Positions 16,703-26,064 of a DNA stretch of 64,000 nt are shown here, one piece after another. The notes beneath the pieces are model-generated. The model was not told the DNA's origin, ran no database searches, and saw nothing but the letters and a program-made list of their open reading frames with translations. The position numbers and the translations under genes are program-made. The stretch spans positions 62,001 to 126,000 of the forward strand of contig JBAZQB010000001.1 in assembly GCA_041645435.1 (NCBI GenBank), read 5' to 3'. Source of the DNA: Methanoregula sp. GTDB taxonomy: Archaea; Halobacteriota; Methanomicrobia; Methanomicrobiales; Methanospirillaceae. Position 1 is the first letter of the stretch; every line of letters starts with the position of its first letter.

Positions 16703-17809
16703 ATGAAAAGTCGGGTCTATTTTGCGAGCCTCCGGGCACATTCCGATCAGGAGTGTACCACGGCAAAGGTGCGCAGGCTCTTTGAGCGGGCGGGATTTTC
16801 GGAACTTATTGCACCCCATGACAAGACTGCACTCAAACTCCATTTCGGTGAGATGGGCAATGACGGGTTTATCAGCCCGGTCTATATCCGACAGGTTGTG
16901 GAAAAAGTAAAAGAGTGCGGGGCATTGCCGTTCCTGACCGATACCAACACCCTCTATCTCGGGAGCAGGTCAAATGCGGTGGAGCATATCACCACCGCTA
17001 TTCTGCACGGGTTTGATTATGCCGTAACCGGAGCACCGGTGATCATAGCTGATGGTCTGTCCGGCAAAAATATTGCCCGGGTTGAGATCGACAAAAAACA
17101 TTTTAAGACCGTTTCAATTGCCGGCGATATTGCCGCAGCAGAGAGCATGATTGTCCTGAGTCATTTCAAGGGGCACATTGTCTCTGGTTTTGGAGGCGCC
17201 ATCAAGAATCTTGCCATGGGATGTGCTCCTCCGGAAGGCAAACGTGCCCAGCACAATGCCCGCCCGTTTTCGATAGCAGAGAAATGTACCGGGTGCGGTG
17301 CGTGCACGGATGTCTGTCCGAAGGCAGCGATCAGTATTGAAAATGATACATCGGTGATTGATAAGGTTCTCTGCATAGGTTGTTTTGAGTGCATGCATGC
17401 CTGCCCGGAACACGCGATCGATATTGACTGGGAGACCGAGATTCCGGAATTTATGGAACGGATGGTTGAACATGCGTATGGTGCAACGAAAGCAAAGGAT
17501 AAGAAGATCGGGTACATGAACTTCCTGATACGCATCACTCCCGACTGCGACTGCTTCCCGTTCAGTGATGCGCCGATTGTTCCGGATATCGGTATCCTTG
17601 CCTCGCTCGATCCGGTTGCCATTGATGCAGCCAGTTTTGATCTGGTAAACCAGCAGCAGGGATATACGGATTCCCTTCTTACTGCCCATCATCACACGGG
17701 AGAGGACAAGTTCAAAGGTGTCCATGCCCAGACCGATGGGTTCCGGCAGATCCGGTATGCAGAAGAGATTGGCATGGGTAACCGCGCTTATGATCTGATC
17801 AAGATCTGA
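16703..17809 (+). CDS. DUF362 protein with two [4Fe-4S] ferredoxin motifs
   Basis: 368 residues. The DUF362 core spans both ends (ALKLHFGEMGNDGFISPVYI, VLSHFKGHIVSGFGGAIKN, and near the end SLDPVAIDAASFDLVNQQQG). A two-cluster ferredoxin insert lies at about residues 192-235 with CTGCGACTDVCPKAAI and CIGCFECMHACPEHAI, each with the full C-x2-C-x2-C-x3-CP pattern. It is probably an iron-sulfur redox or assembly protein in the cytoplasm; the reaction is unknown. ATG 16703 has a GGTGGAG-type ribosome site upstream. An AT-rich oligo-T stretch follows the stop. Confidence 0.9.
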   Translation: MKSRVYFASLRAHSDQECTTAKVRRLFERAGFSELIAPHDKTALKLHFGEMGNDGFISPVYIRQVVEKVKECGALPFLTDTNTLYLGSRSNAVEHITTAILHGFDYAVTGAPVIIADGLSGKNIARVEIDKKHFKTVSIAGDIAAAESMIVLSHFKGHIVSGFGGAIKNLAMGCAPPEGKRAQHNARPFSIAEKCTGCGACTDVCPKAAISIENDTSVIDKVLCIGCFECMHACPEHAIDIDWETEIPEFMERMVEHAYGATKAKDKKIGYMNFLIRITPDCDCFPFSDAPIVPDIGILASLDPVAIDAASFDLVNQQQGYTDSLLTAHHHTGEDKFKGVHAQTDGFRQIRYAEEIGMGNRAYDLIKI

Positions 17810-17811
17810 GA

Positions 17812-17870
17812 TTTTCTTTTTTTTTGATTTTTTAATTTTTTAGAATTTTTTTTGTAAATTTTGCATTTTT
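17812..17870 (+). terminator. oligo-T terminator region
   Basis: Repeated T-runs of up to about nine bases start directly after the stop of the DUF362 gene, with no other gene in the stretch. They are likely to end that transcript. Confidence 0.55.
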
Positions 17871-17894
17871 TGATGCTATTTTATGTAAAAACGT

Positions 17895-17968
17895 GGTGGA
17901 AATGTATTGCCACCGCGAAAAAAAACCGTAACGGTTATTAATGGGTGGAAAGCAACCGCTTATTAGCG
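17895..17968 (+). promoter_or_regulatory. leader of glutamate-synthase-like gene 1 with three palindromes
   Basis: Three inverted repeats lie here: GGTGG/CCACC at 17895-17914, AACCGTaACGGTT at 17924-17936, and CGCTTATTAGCG at 17957-17968. The last one and the following AGATTTTAAACAA are conserved in the leader of the second gene copy (19820-19831 onward), so they are the best candidates for a shared control site. The protein that binds is unknown; no GGAA-N6-TTCC site is present. Confidence 0.5.
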
Positions 17969-18070
17969 AAGAGATTTTAAACAAGAATTGTTTGAGATCA
18001 GTTTTCGCTCAAACAACCCTATCGTGTTTATTCACAGGGGATATTCCGTTATTTAACTGGAAGTGTATTC

Positions 18071-19660
18071 ATGAATCTTAGACAGCCAAATGCAAATGAA
18101 GCAAACGGAACCGTGAACCGTTCACGGAATGTTGCTCCGTGTTCAGGTATCTGCACCCGCTGCATCGACGGTTGCAAAGGCAGCTGCGAGATCTGGTTAT
18201 CATCATTCAGGGGCAGGGAAGTACTTTATCCCGGTCCGTTCGGTGAGATCACGGCAGGTGCTGACAAGAATTACCCGATCGATTATTCCCATCTCAATAT
18301 CCAGGGATATGCGGTCGGTGCGCGGGGACTACCCGATGGCGTTGAAGCCGGTCCGGATACAGCGGTCTTCTCAACCGTGGATACCGAGACCGAATATGGA
18401 TGGGACAATAAAGTAAGGATGCGCCTGCCCATTTTTACGGGCGCTCTCGGCTCTACTGAAATTGCCCGGGCAAACTGGGAACATTTTGCGATCGGTGCAG
18501 CTATTTCCGGTATCACGCTCGTCTGTGGTGAAAACGTCTGCGGTATTGATCCTGGCTTAAAACGCGATAACAAGGGTAAAGTTATCGAGTCCCCCGAGAT
18601 GGATCGCCGTATTAATGTATACAAGAAATTCCACGACGGTTTTGGAGAGATCCTTGTCCAGATGAATGTTGAAGACACCCGGCTTGGAACCGCGGAATAT
18701 GTCGCCAGCAAACACAACCTGGACACCATTGAACTCAAGTGGGGACAGGGTGCCAAGTGCATCGGTGGCGAGATCAAGGTCAAGTCTCTTGAGCGTGCAA
18801 TCGAGCTTAAGAAGCGGGGCTATATCGTTCTCCCGGACCCGACTCTTAAGGAGAACCAGGCCGCGTATAAGGCTGGAGCAATCAAGGAATTCGAGCGCCA
18901 CTCCCGGCTTGGTTTTGTAACCAAAGAAGGGTTCTTAGAAGAAGTTGACCGCCTGCGTGACATCGGGTTCAAGCGCGTTACGTTAAAGACCGGTGCATAC
19001 TCCATGGTTGAACTGGCAATGGCCCTCCGGTACAGTTCTGAAGCCAGAATCGACCTGCTCACCATCGATGGAGCTCCTGGCGGTACCGGCATGAGCCCCT
19101 GGCCTATGATGAACGAATGGGGTATTCCCACGTTCTACCTGCAGTCCCTTGCATATGAATTTGCCTGCAAGCTGGACAAGAAAGGCTTCCGCGTACCTGA
19201 CCTTGCAATGGCCGGTGGTTTCTCTGATGAGCCCGGTGCATTCAAGGCACTTGCCATGGGCAGCCCATATTTCAAGGCAGTCTGCATGGGCCGCGGTCTC
19301 ATGATCCCCGGCTTTGTCGGCAAGAACATCGACAAGTGGATCAAAGAAGGCGATCTGCCCAAGTCGGTATCCAAGTACGGCAACAATATCGAAGAGATCT
19401 TTGTCTGCTATGAAGACCTCAAGGAGAAATTCGGTCCCCGCATGAAAGAGATACCCATGGGTGCAGTTGGTATCTACACCTATGCCCAGAAGTTCAGGAC
19501 CGGTCTCCAGCAGCTCATGGCCGGCAGCAGGAACTTCCGCCTCTCGACCATGTCCCGCGATGACCTGATGGCACTCACCCCGGAAGCAGCAGAGGTTTCC
19601 GGCATTGACTACGTTATGTCTGCACGGTATGATGAGGCGATGGGACAGTTGCTCGACTGA
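18071..19660 (+). CDS. FMN-dependent glutamate-synthase-like protein (copy 1)
   Basis: 529 residues of the glutamate synthase FMN-binding domain family, lacking an amidotransferase domain and a classical ferredoxin domain. Near the start is a cysteine cluster, CSGICTRCIDGCKGSCEIW. The barrel part has IELKWGQGAKCIGGEI and LTIDGAPGGTGMSPWPMM, typical of the FMN and substrate region, and AMGSPYFKAVCMGRGLMIPG near the end. It is likely an FMN- and possibly iron-sulfur-containing redox enzyme; true glutamate synthase activity is doubtful because the standard split glutamate synthase is encoded at 53925-58262. The ATG has GGAAGTG upstream. It is followed by a hairpin terminator. Confidence 0.9.
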   Translation: MNLRQPNANEANGTVNRSRNVAPCSGICTRCIDGCKGSCEIWLSSFRGREVLYPGPFGEITAGADKNYPIDYSHLNIQGYAVGARGLPDGVEAGPDTAVFSTVDTETEYGWDNKVRMRLPIFTGALGSTEIARANWEHFAIGAAISGITLVCGENVCGIDPGLKRDNKGKVIESPEMDRRINVYKKFHDGFGEILVQMNVEDTRLGTAEYVASKHNLDTIELKWGQGAKCIGGEIKVKSLERAIELKKRGYIVLPDPTLKENQAAYKAGAIKEFERHSRLGFVTKEGFLEEVDRLRDIGFKRVTLKTGAYSMVELAMALRYSSEARIDLLTIDGAPGGTGMSPWPMMNEWGIPTFYLQSLAYEFACKLDKKGFRVPDLAMAGGFSDEPGAFKALAMGSPYFKAVCMGRGLMIPGFVGKNIDKWIKEGDLPKSVSKYGNNIEEIFVCYEDLKEKFGPRMKEIPMGAVGIYTYAQKFRTGLQQLMAGSRNFRLSTMSRDDLMALTPEAAEVSGIDYVMSARYDEAMGQLLD

Positions 19661-19685
19661 TCTCATATATTTTTTTACGTCTGCT

Positions 19686-19713
19686 CCGGGAATTATTCCC
19701 GGTACTTTTTTTT
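19686..19713 (+). terminator. hairpin plus T-run terminator after copy 1
   Basis: CCGGGAA-TTA-TTCCCGG (19686-19702) is a perfect stem, followed by eight T at 19706-19713. The same design follows copy 2 at 21547-21575. Confidence 0.75.
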
Positions 19714-19930
19714 AGGGATAATATGTTAGTTTTACTCAGTAAATCCTGTTTTGATTCGGCCGTGAAATTGTATATTGCCCAAAACCATACCTTATCGTGA
19801 TCATGAGTGGGAAAGCAAGCGCTTATTAGCGAACAGATTTTAAACAAAATTAGTTGAGATCGATATTCGCCCAAACATCCCTTATCGTGTTTTCAGAGAA
19901 GAATGTCCGTTATTCACATGGAGTGTATTG

Positions 19931-21520
19931 ATGAATCTTAGACAGCCAAATGCAAACGAAGCAACCGGGACGGTGAACCGATCACGGAATGTAGCTCCGT
20001 GTTCAGGTATCTGTACCCGGTGCATGGACGGATGCAAAGGCAGCTGCGAGATCTGGTTATCATCGTTCAGGGGCAGGGAAGTACTCTACCCCGGCCCGTT
20101 TGGCGAGATTACTTCAGGTGCTGACAAGAATTACCCGATCGATTATTCCCATCTCAATATCCAGGGGTATGCTGTCGGTGCAAAGGGACTTCCCGATGAC
20201 GTTGAAGCCGGTCCGGATACAGCGGTCTTCTCGACCGTAGATACCGAGACCGAATATGGATGGGACAAAAAAGTAAGGATGCGCCTGCCCATTTTCACAG
20301 GTGCTCTTGGCTCGACTGAAATTGCCCGGGTAAACTGGGAACACTTTGCGATCGGTGCAGCCATCTCAGGCATCACCCTTGTTTGTGGTGAAAATGTCTG
20401 CGGTGTTGATCCTGGTTTAAAACTCGATAACAAGGGTAAAGTTCTTGAATCTCCCGAGATGGATCGCCGCATTAATGTGTACAGGAAATTCCACGACGAT
20501 TTTGGAGAGATGCTCGTCCAGATGAACGTGGAAGACACCCGGCTGGGAACTGCGGAATATATCGCCAGCAAACACAATATGGATTCCATTGAACTCAAGT
20601 GGGGACAGGGTGCCAAGTGCATCGGCGGCGAGATCACGGTAAAATCCCTGGAGAGCGCAATCGAGCTTAAGAAGCGTGGCTATCTCGTTCTTCCCGATCC
20701 GACTCTTAAGGAGAACCAGGCCGCTTTCAAGGCTGGAGCGATCAAGGAGTTTGAGCGCCACTCCCGGCTTGGTTTTATTACCAAAGAAGGGTTCCTGGAA
20801 GAGGTTGACCGCCTGCGCGACATCGGGTTCAAGCGTATCACCGTTAAGACCGGTGCGTACTCCATGGTTGAACTGGCAATGGCCCTCCGGTACAGTTCCG
20901 AAGCAAAAATCGACCTGCTCACGATTGACGGAGCACCCGGTGGTACCGGCATGAGCCCGTGGCCTATGATGAACGAATGGGGGATTCCTACGTTCTACCT
21001 GCAGTCACTCGCGTATGACTTTGCCTGCAAGCTGGACAAGAAAGGCTTCCGCGTACCAGACCTTGCAATGGCCGGCGGTTTCTCGGATGAGCCCGGTGCA
21101 TTCAAGGCACTTGCCATGGGCAGCCCGTATTTCAAAGCGGTCTGCATGGGTCGCGGTCTGATGATCCCCGGCTTTGTCGGCAAGAACATCGGGAAGTGGA
21201 TAAAGGGTGGCGAACTGCCAAAGACCGTCTCGAAGTATGGTACCAAACTGGAAGAAATTTTTGTCTGTTATGAAGACCTCAATGAGAAATTCGGTCCCCG
21301 CATGGCTGAGATCCCTCTGGGTGCAGTCGGTATTTACACCTATACCCAGAAGTTCAGGACCGGTCTCCAGCAGCTCATGGCAGGCAGCAGGAACTTCCGG
21401 CTCTCGACCATGTCCCGCGATGACCTGATGGCACTCACCCCGGAAGCAGCAGAGGTTTCCGGCATTGACTACGTAATGGATGCACGGCACGATGAGGCTA
21501 TGGCAGTTCTGCTGGACTGA
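19931..21520 (+). CDS. FMN-dependent glutamate-synthase-like protein (copy 2)
   Basis: A near-copy of the preceding gene, 529 residues from ATG 19931 (the TTG at 19928 gives one extra codon). GGAG at 19920-19923 supports ATG 19931. The cysteine cluster (CSGICTRCMDGCKGSCEIW) and the FMN-region motifs are kept. Differences are scattered and conservative (for example ELPKTVSKYGTKLEEIFVCY versus DLPKSVSKYGNNIEEIFVCY), which shows that both copies are under selection. The leader, coding part and terminator are all duplicated with a period of about 1.86 kb, so each copy can be expressed on its own. Function is as uncertain as for copy 1. Confidence 0.9.
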   Translation: MNLRQPNANEATGTVNRSRNVAPCSGICTRCMDGCKGSCEIWLSSFRGREVLYPGPFGEITSGADKNYPIDYSHLNIQGYAVGAKGLPDDVEAGPDTAVFSTVDTETEYGWDKKVRMRLPIFTGALGSTEIARVNWEHFAIGAAISGITLVCGENVCGVDPGLKLDNKGKVLESPEMDRRINVYRKFHDDFGEMLVQMNVEDTRLGTAEYIASKHNMDSIELKWGQGAKCIGGEITVKSLESAIELKKRGYLVLPDPTLKENQAAFKAGAIKEFERHSRLGFITKEGFLEEVDRLRDIGFKRITVKTGAYSMVELAMALRYSSEAKIDLLTIDGAPGGTGMSPWPMMNEWGIPTFYLQSLAYDFACKLDKKGFRVPDLAMAGGFSDEPGAFKALAMGSPYFKAVCMGRGLMIPGFVGKNIGKWIKGGELPKTVSKYGTKLEEIFVCYEDLNEKFGPRMAEIPLGAVGIYTYTQKFRTGLQQLMAGSRNFRLSTMSRDDLMALTPEAAEVSGIDYVMDARHDEAMAVLLD

Positions 21521-21546
21521 GCTGGCAGATGTTAATTACGTCTGCT

Positions 21547-21575
21547 CCGGGGAATTATCCCCGGTATTTTTTTTT
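21547..21575 (+). terminator. hairpin plus T-run terminator after copy 2
   Basis: The stem CCGGGG/CCCCGG (21547-21564) is followed by nine T at 21567-21575, matching the terminator of copy 1. Confidence 0.75.
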
Positions 21576-21619
21576 AATTGTCCCTTCTCTTTTTCGCATC
21601 TTACCGGTACCTGAAGATC

Positions 21620-22570
21620 GGGGTTTCCGGACCCTGAGTGTAAATAAGCCTTATACGGGCTCCTTTTCCTGTTTTTAGATTCTGGTCAATACCGGAAAAC
21701 CCCGTTAATTCCCTATTTGGGGTTCCTGTGGAGAATATGCCTGAATATCGCCCCGATTGCCAAAATAATGGTGGAAACGACCTCTCCTAAAGCCTGCCAG
21801 GGCCTGTTTAATCGAGGCATTTTTCGCCACTTAGTTTACCCCATCCGGGCCCCGGAAACCCAGCCGGAATGCGAATGTGAGGCTCTTTTTTTTGGGTGGA
21901 AGTGTGAGACAACCAATCCCACATTTTCACCAAGTCGGAGGCGCCCGGAATATGGGGTCAGGACCCGAGGTCAAATAAGCCCTATACGGGCTCCTTTACC
22001 CTTTTTTGTATGCCGGTCAATACCGGAAAACTCCGCAAATCCCCCTTTTTCTGTTCTTGTGGAAAATACGCCTGAATATCGCTTTGATTGTCAAAATACG
22101 ATAGGAAAGCCCATCTCCTATTGCCCGCCAAGCCCCTTTTTACTGAGGGATTTTTCGCCAGTTAGTTTACCCCATCCGGGCCCTGGAAACCCTGCCGGAA
22201 TGCGAATATGAGACGCATTTTTTTCCGGGGTGGAGATGTGAGACAACCAATCCCACATTTGCCCCCAATCGGAGGCCCCCGGAATAAGGGGTCAGGACCC
22301 CGAGGTCAAATAAGCCCTATGGGGGCTCCTTTTCTCTCCCCGATATGCCGGTCAATCCCGGAAAAACCCGTAAACCCGTCCTTTTCGGTTCCTGTGGGGA
22401 ATGTGCCTGAATATTGCGCTAAATGCCAAAATACGGCAGGAAAGCGCCTCGCCCAACGCCCGTCAAAGGGTATTATTTCGAGGCTTTTTCGCCACATAGT
22501 TTACCCCTACCGGGCTCCGGAAAGGCTGCCGGAATGCGAATATGAATGTCGTTTTTTCCGGGAATGGGAT
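21620..22570 (+). repeat. three tandem units of dispersed repeat family C
   Basis: The anchor AAATAAG occurs at 21642, 21974 and 22308, giving a period of 332-334 bases. Each unit has AAGCC-TATAC-GGGCTCC or close to it, GTCAATNCCGGAAAA, TGCCTGAATAT, a GTTTACCCC tail and CCGGAATGCGAAT. Linkers between units contain AGACAACCAATCCCACATTT. Open frames here are all shadows of the repeat. Single copies lie at 41512, 46580 and, inverted, 58395. Confidence 0.85.
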
Positions 22571-22679
22571 AAAAAATGAGAAAATAAAACGTATGAAACT
22601 AATAAGTCGGAAAATTTTCAGCAATACAAAGAGCGCAACAAAAATGAAAAACCCTGACCTGTTCGCGGAGTCCAGATTT

Positions 22680-23411
22680 TTACAATCCGACCGAATTGCC
22701 GGAAAAATAGTTCTGCAAAAACACCACAGATTCCTGATTGAGACAATATTTTTGTTGTCGGCCGTGTTTCTGTATCGAGACGATCCCCTCACGATATAGC
22801 CTTTTCATATGCCATGCAACCGATGGATTGGATATATCAAGGAAGTTGCTGAGCTCTGCCTGGGTGGCCGGTGCATCAAGCAGTATGTGAAGAATTGTAC
22901 TCTTCCGTTCATTATTCAACGATGACAGGATTTTTTGTTCAAGTTCTGAATATTTTCCATCATTCTCGAAATAACGTGTATGACCCGAACTCCGGGTGGT
23001 AAGAATGGTATGGGTCTGTGCCAGTATTTCCAGGTGATACGAGAGCGTGCCGCGATTGGTGCCGGTCTCCCGTTCCAGTTCCCGGAAGTGGATACCGGGA
23101 TGATTCTGGATCCATGAAAAAATCCGTTGCCGTTCAGGACAATCAAGTACATTCTCGGTAGATATCTGGCGGAAACCCATCCATATCCCGAACCCCACGC
23201 ACCAGTACAACAGAAAATTCGCCGGCTTCATAAGCGCTGGAGAGATCAGGTAGATTGTGTGAAAGATAATTGCCTGCGGCAGGTGTTGCCAAAAGGGAAT
23301 TGCTTCATCACCGGGTTTCATACCGAAAAGGGGGATGTAAACGTACTCAAGGATGACTAACGCAATCAGAATTCCCAGAACGATTGTGGTCAGGATTTTT
23401 TTGTTTTCCAT
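22680..23411 (-). CDS. membrane-anchored winged-helix transcription regulator
   Basis: About 243 residues from Met at 23411, chosen because an AGGA lies eight bases upstream of it; the outer Met at 23420 has no spacing. The N-terminal third has two or three hydrophobic helices (LTTIVLGILIALVILEYVYI). Two winged-helix domains of the ArsR/MarR kind follow: HPGIHFRELERETGTNRGTL with SYHLEIL, and DAPATQAELSNFLDISNPSV with AWHMKRL. Proteins of this build are common in Methanomicrobia; they probably sense a membrane or envelope signal and bind DNA. It is divergent from the exported-protein cluster starting at 23618 and could control it; this is inference. Confidence 0.85.
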   Translation of the reverse strand: MENKKILTTIVLGILIALVILEYVYIPLFGMKPGDEAIPFWQHLPQAIIFHTIYLISPALMKPANFLLYWCVGFGIWMGFRQISTENVLDCPERQRIFSWIQNHPGIHFRELERETGTNRGTLSYHLEILAQTHTILTTRSSGHTRYFENDGKYSELEQKILSSLNNERKSTILHILLDAPATQAELSNFLDISNPSVAWHMKRLYREGIVSIQKHGRQQKYCLNQESVVFLQNYFSGNSVGL

Positions 23412-23617
23412 TCGGCACATTCCTGCATTAAGAGAGAAGACACTCGTGGAATACCTGTCTCGATAGTATATCCATATCGGGTTATAGAAGTTCGGTTATA
23501 TCATTCATAAAGATTCTGTGACAATCATATCAGGGTCAATGGGTAGAGATTTGTCACAGAAATCGTTTAAGAACCCTCAGCATTCTGATCCATATCCTAA
23601 ACGGATGGCGAGAAGAG

Positions 23618-24592
23618 ATGAAACCCCTTAAAAAATGTACAGCGATCCTACTCGTACTCCTGATATTCATTGTCGGACCGGTTGCAGCATCCACGACCTT
23701 CATATCGAGTGGCCAGCAAACTCTCGCAAAAGGTGACTCATTCACGATCACCGGAACGGGTGCAACCAATGGTTCGATTGCAGGATGGATAATCGGAAGA
23801 GATTACTTCACCGTAAAAACCGTGAACCCGGACAAAGAAGGGAATTATTCGTTCATCGTAAAACCGGAAGAGACCGGGCAATTTTCCAGTGGTCAATATG
23901 CCTTTGTGATCCAGGATCCGGGGACAAACAAAAAGATGGACATTGAATCCCGGGTAGCGGATAACGGAAACATCACTCTCCAGAACGAGGGAACCGCCAT
24001 AGCCGATATCGGGCCAAAGCAGGGTATCAGGACAAGCGCAGAGCCGGTTGTCAGGATTCTTCAAAACAGCATAACGCTTTTTGGGATTGACGATATCCTG
24101 ACACCTTATTATTTCATTGTCGAAGAACCATCCGTCCATTTTGATCAGAAATCCAGTGCAAACCCTGACGGTCAGCTGCCCAACCTGACTGCCGGCGAAC
24201 GCATCACCATCAGCGGGACAACGAACATGGGCGTGGAAAATCCCTTGCATGCCGATATACGAAACCTCGACACCAATACCCTCATCAGCACTAAGACGAT
24301 ACCGGTCATTGCAGGCAGGGATACCAACCGCTGGTCGTTTGAACTGGACACATCCGGGTTTTCACCCGGTGAATATTTTGTGACCGTGGGCTGGATGAAA
24401 TCCAATATAACCGGCACCGGATCCACGATATTTTCGGTTGTGGCAGAGTATGGTCCAACGCTGGTAGCACAGAACAGTGGGACGCCGGGGACTGACGCGG
24501 GCGGAGCACTGTCCCTGCCCCCCATCGCCCGGGCGGGAATATTCCTGAGACTCGTTGTTATCGGGATCTTTTTGTTGAAGAGGAAGAAATGA
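23618..24592 (+). CDS. exported surface protein, DUF3821-like
   Basis: 324 residues. It has a signal sequence (AILLVLLIFIVGPVAAS), two beta-rich modules marked by KGDSFTITGTGATNGSI and AGERITISGTTNMGVENP, and a C-terminal membrane anchor ending IGIFLLKRKK. The layout resembles the putative surface proteins (DUF3821) that are abundant in Methanomicrobiales. The function is probably structural or adhesive at the cell surface; there are no catalytic motifs. Its stop overlaps the next start. The protein at 37889 has the same module type. Confidence 0.8.
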   Translation: MKPLKKCTAILLVLLIFIVGPVAASTTFISSGQQTLAKGDSFTITGTGATNGSIAGWIIGRDYFTVKTVNPDKEGNYSFIVKPEETGQFSSGQYAFVIQDPGTNKKMDIESRVADNGNITLQNEGTAIADIGPKQGIRTSAEPVVRILQNSITLFGIDDILTPYYFIVEEPSVHFDQKSSANPDGQLPNLTAGERITISGTTNMGVENPLHADIRNLDTNTLISTKTIPVIAGRDTNRWSFELDTSGFSPGEYFVTVGWMKSNITGTGSTIFSVVAEYGPTLVAQNSGTPGTDAGGALSLPPIARAGIFLRLVVIGIFLLKRKK

Positions 24593-25920
24593 TGATTTCC
24601 CTTGAGCACGAGATGCAGCGCCGGGCAAATCTGGTTGAAGGAAGGCATACCATCCTACTGTTTTTTCTCCTTCTGCTAATGCTGTCGGTATGCTGTGCTC
24701 CCGGCAGTGCAGCGGCCGATGAGATAGCACCCGGCACCACTACGTTTGGTATCAGCAACCACACCGGCATCATCTGGCGATCAGCCCAGATCGACGGGGA
24801 CCGGATCGTCTGGGCCGAGCACATCTCAAATATTGCATTTGCATATAACATCTATCTCTACAATATCACGACCGGGACTGAAACGCTCATCTCTTCGTTG
24901 TCACCAGATGGAACGGGACGTGATACCTATACGGGTGACGAGCACCCGGTAGCAATTTCCGGTAACCGGGTTATCTGGATTGAAGATCTGGGCATACATA
25001 TGTATGATATCACGACCGGGAAAAAAAGCACAATCATTGAAACTCCAGACGATTCCGGCCACCTCGTATTTCGCTACCCGGGGATCTCCGGTGATACGGT
25101 TGTCTGGACAGAGCAACGATTTGCAGCAGCTTCCCGTACGCCGGATATCATCGCATATAACCTGACTACCGGAAAAAAGATCGTCGCCTCACATGGTGCA
25201 TGGGACAAAACCAGCGTCAGGATCGACGGTTCCCGGATTGTCTGGGAAGATTACCGGAATGACGGGATTTCCCGGGACATCTACCTCTATGATCTCACAA
25301 CCGGAAAAGAGAGAGTCATCTGCAATGCAACAGGTCCGCAGGCGGAACCGAAGATCTCGGGGAATCGCATTGTCTGGAGCGATCGCCGTGACCAGAATTT
25401 TGATGTGTACGTGTACGATATTGCAACGGGTGAGGATACGGTGATTGCCACCGGCATCAAAGAGCAGGAGGCAGCGGATATCTCGGGCGATCTGATCGTC
25501 TGGATGGAATGGCCGTCCATGCTCCTTTACAATCCTTATAATGAGAGCAACCGGCTGATGATGTTCGATCTTTCTTCCGGAAAGGAGTACCAGGTCCTCA
25601 AAGATATTCCTAACATGTTCGCACCCGCAATCTCCGGTAACCGGATCATCTTTATGGATCTTGCGCATATTCCGGCCGACAAACGGGATAACCCGGTAGA
25701 GAATCCCGTGCAGGAAATTTCGCTGTTCACGCTCGATCCAAGTAGCTTTCCGTTATCAAAACCCACATTGGTGATGGGGGTAATTGCAACGACCCCCTCG
25801 CGAGTTCCGGAAGTAATTTCACCGGTTCGAACAACGACACAGACTCCGGGTTTTGGTACTTTTTGTGCTCTGTCCGCTTTGGTCATCGGTATCATCAGCA
25901 TTCGAATGCGAACCGGATGA
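24589..25920 (+). CDS. exported TolB-like beta-propeller protein
   Basis: 443 residues: an N-terminal hydrophobic stretch (LFFLLLLMLSVCCAPGSAAA), then about seven repeats of the form ISGNRVIWIEDL...ITTGKKS, as in TolB and WD40-like propellers, and a C-terminal hydrophobic anchor (FCALSALVIGIISIRMRTG). Propellers of this kind bind other proteins or polymers outside the cell. It starts within the last codon of the preceding gene, so the two are translationally coupled. Not an enzyme by sequence. Confidence 0.87.
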   Translation: MMISLEHEMQRRANLVEGRHTILLFFLLLLMLSVCCAPGSAAADEIAPGTTTFGISNHTGIIWRSAQIDGDRIVWAEHISNIAFAYNIYLYNITTGTETLISSLSPDGTGRDTYTGDEHPVAISGNRVIWIEDLGIHMYDITTGKKSTIIETPDDSGHLVFRYPGISGDTVVWTEQRFAAASRTPDIIAYNLTTGKKIVASHGAWDKTSVRIDGSRIVWEDYRNDGISRDIYLYDLTTGKERVICNATGPQAEPKISGNRIVWSDRRDQNFDVYVYDIATGEDTVIATGIKEQEAADISGDLIVWMEWPSMLLYNPYNESNRLMMFDLSSGKEYQVLKDIPNMFAPAISGNRIIFMDLAHIPADKRDNPVENPVQEISLFTLDPSSFPLSKPTLVMGVIATTPSRVPEVISPVRTTTQTPGFGTFCALSALVIGIISIRMRTG

Positions 25921-26064
25921 CCCTGCCCGCTGGCAGACGACAAGCCCTTATAATTTTCAGGAATTAATAATCATGCGCATATTTATACATAAAGAATCAA
26001 ACCTGAAGTCTGAAGCAGCGGGGTAGAAAATTACTACGAAAAACCAGAGTGAATCACTGTGACG

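Noticed and set aside
17895..18070. NrpR site in front of the glutamate-synthase-like pair
   Set aside because: No GGAA-N6-TTCC is present in either leader; only other palindromes.
21620..22570. CRISPR-like array
   Set aside because: The repeat unit is over 330 bases with no short spacer pattern; no cas genes in the window.
21717..22579. Plus-strand frames with similar Arg/Pro/Glu-rich proteins
   Set aside because: They are shadows of the tandem family C repeat; frames are not kept at the same length in other copies.
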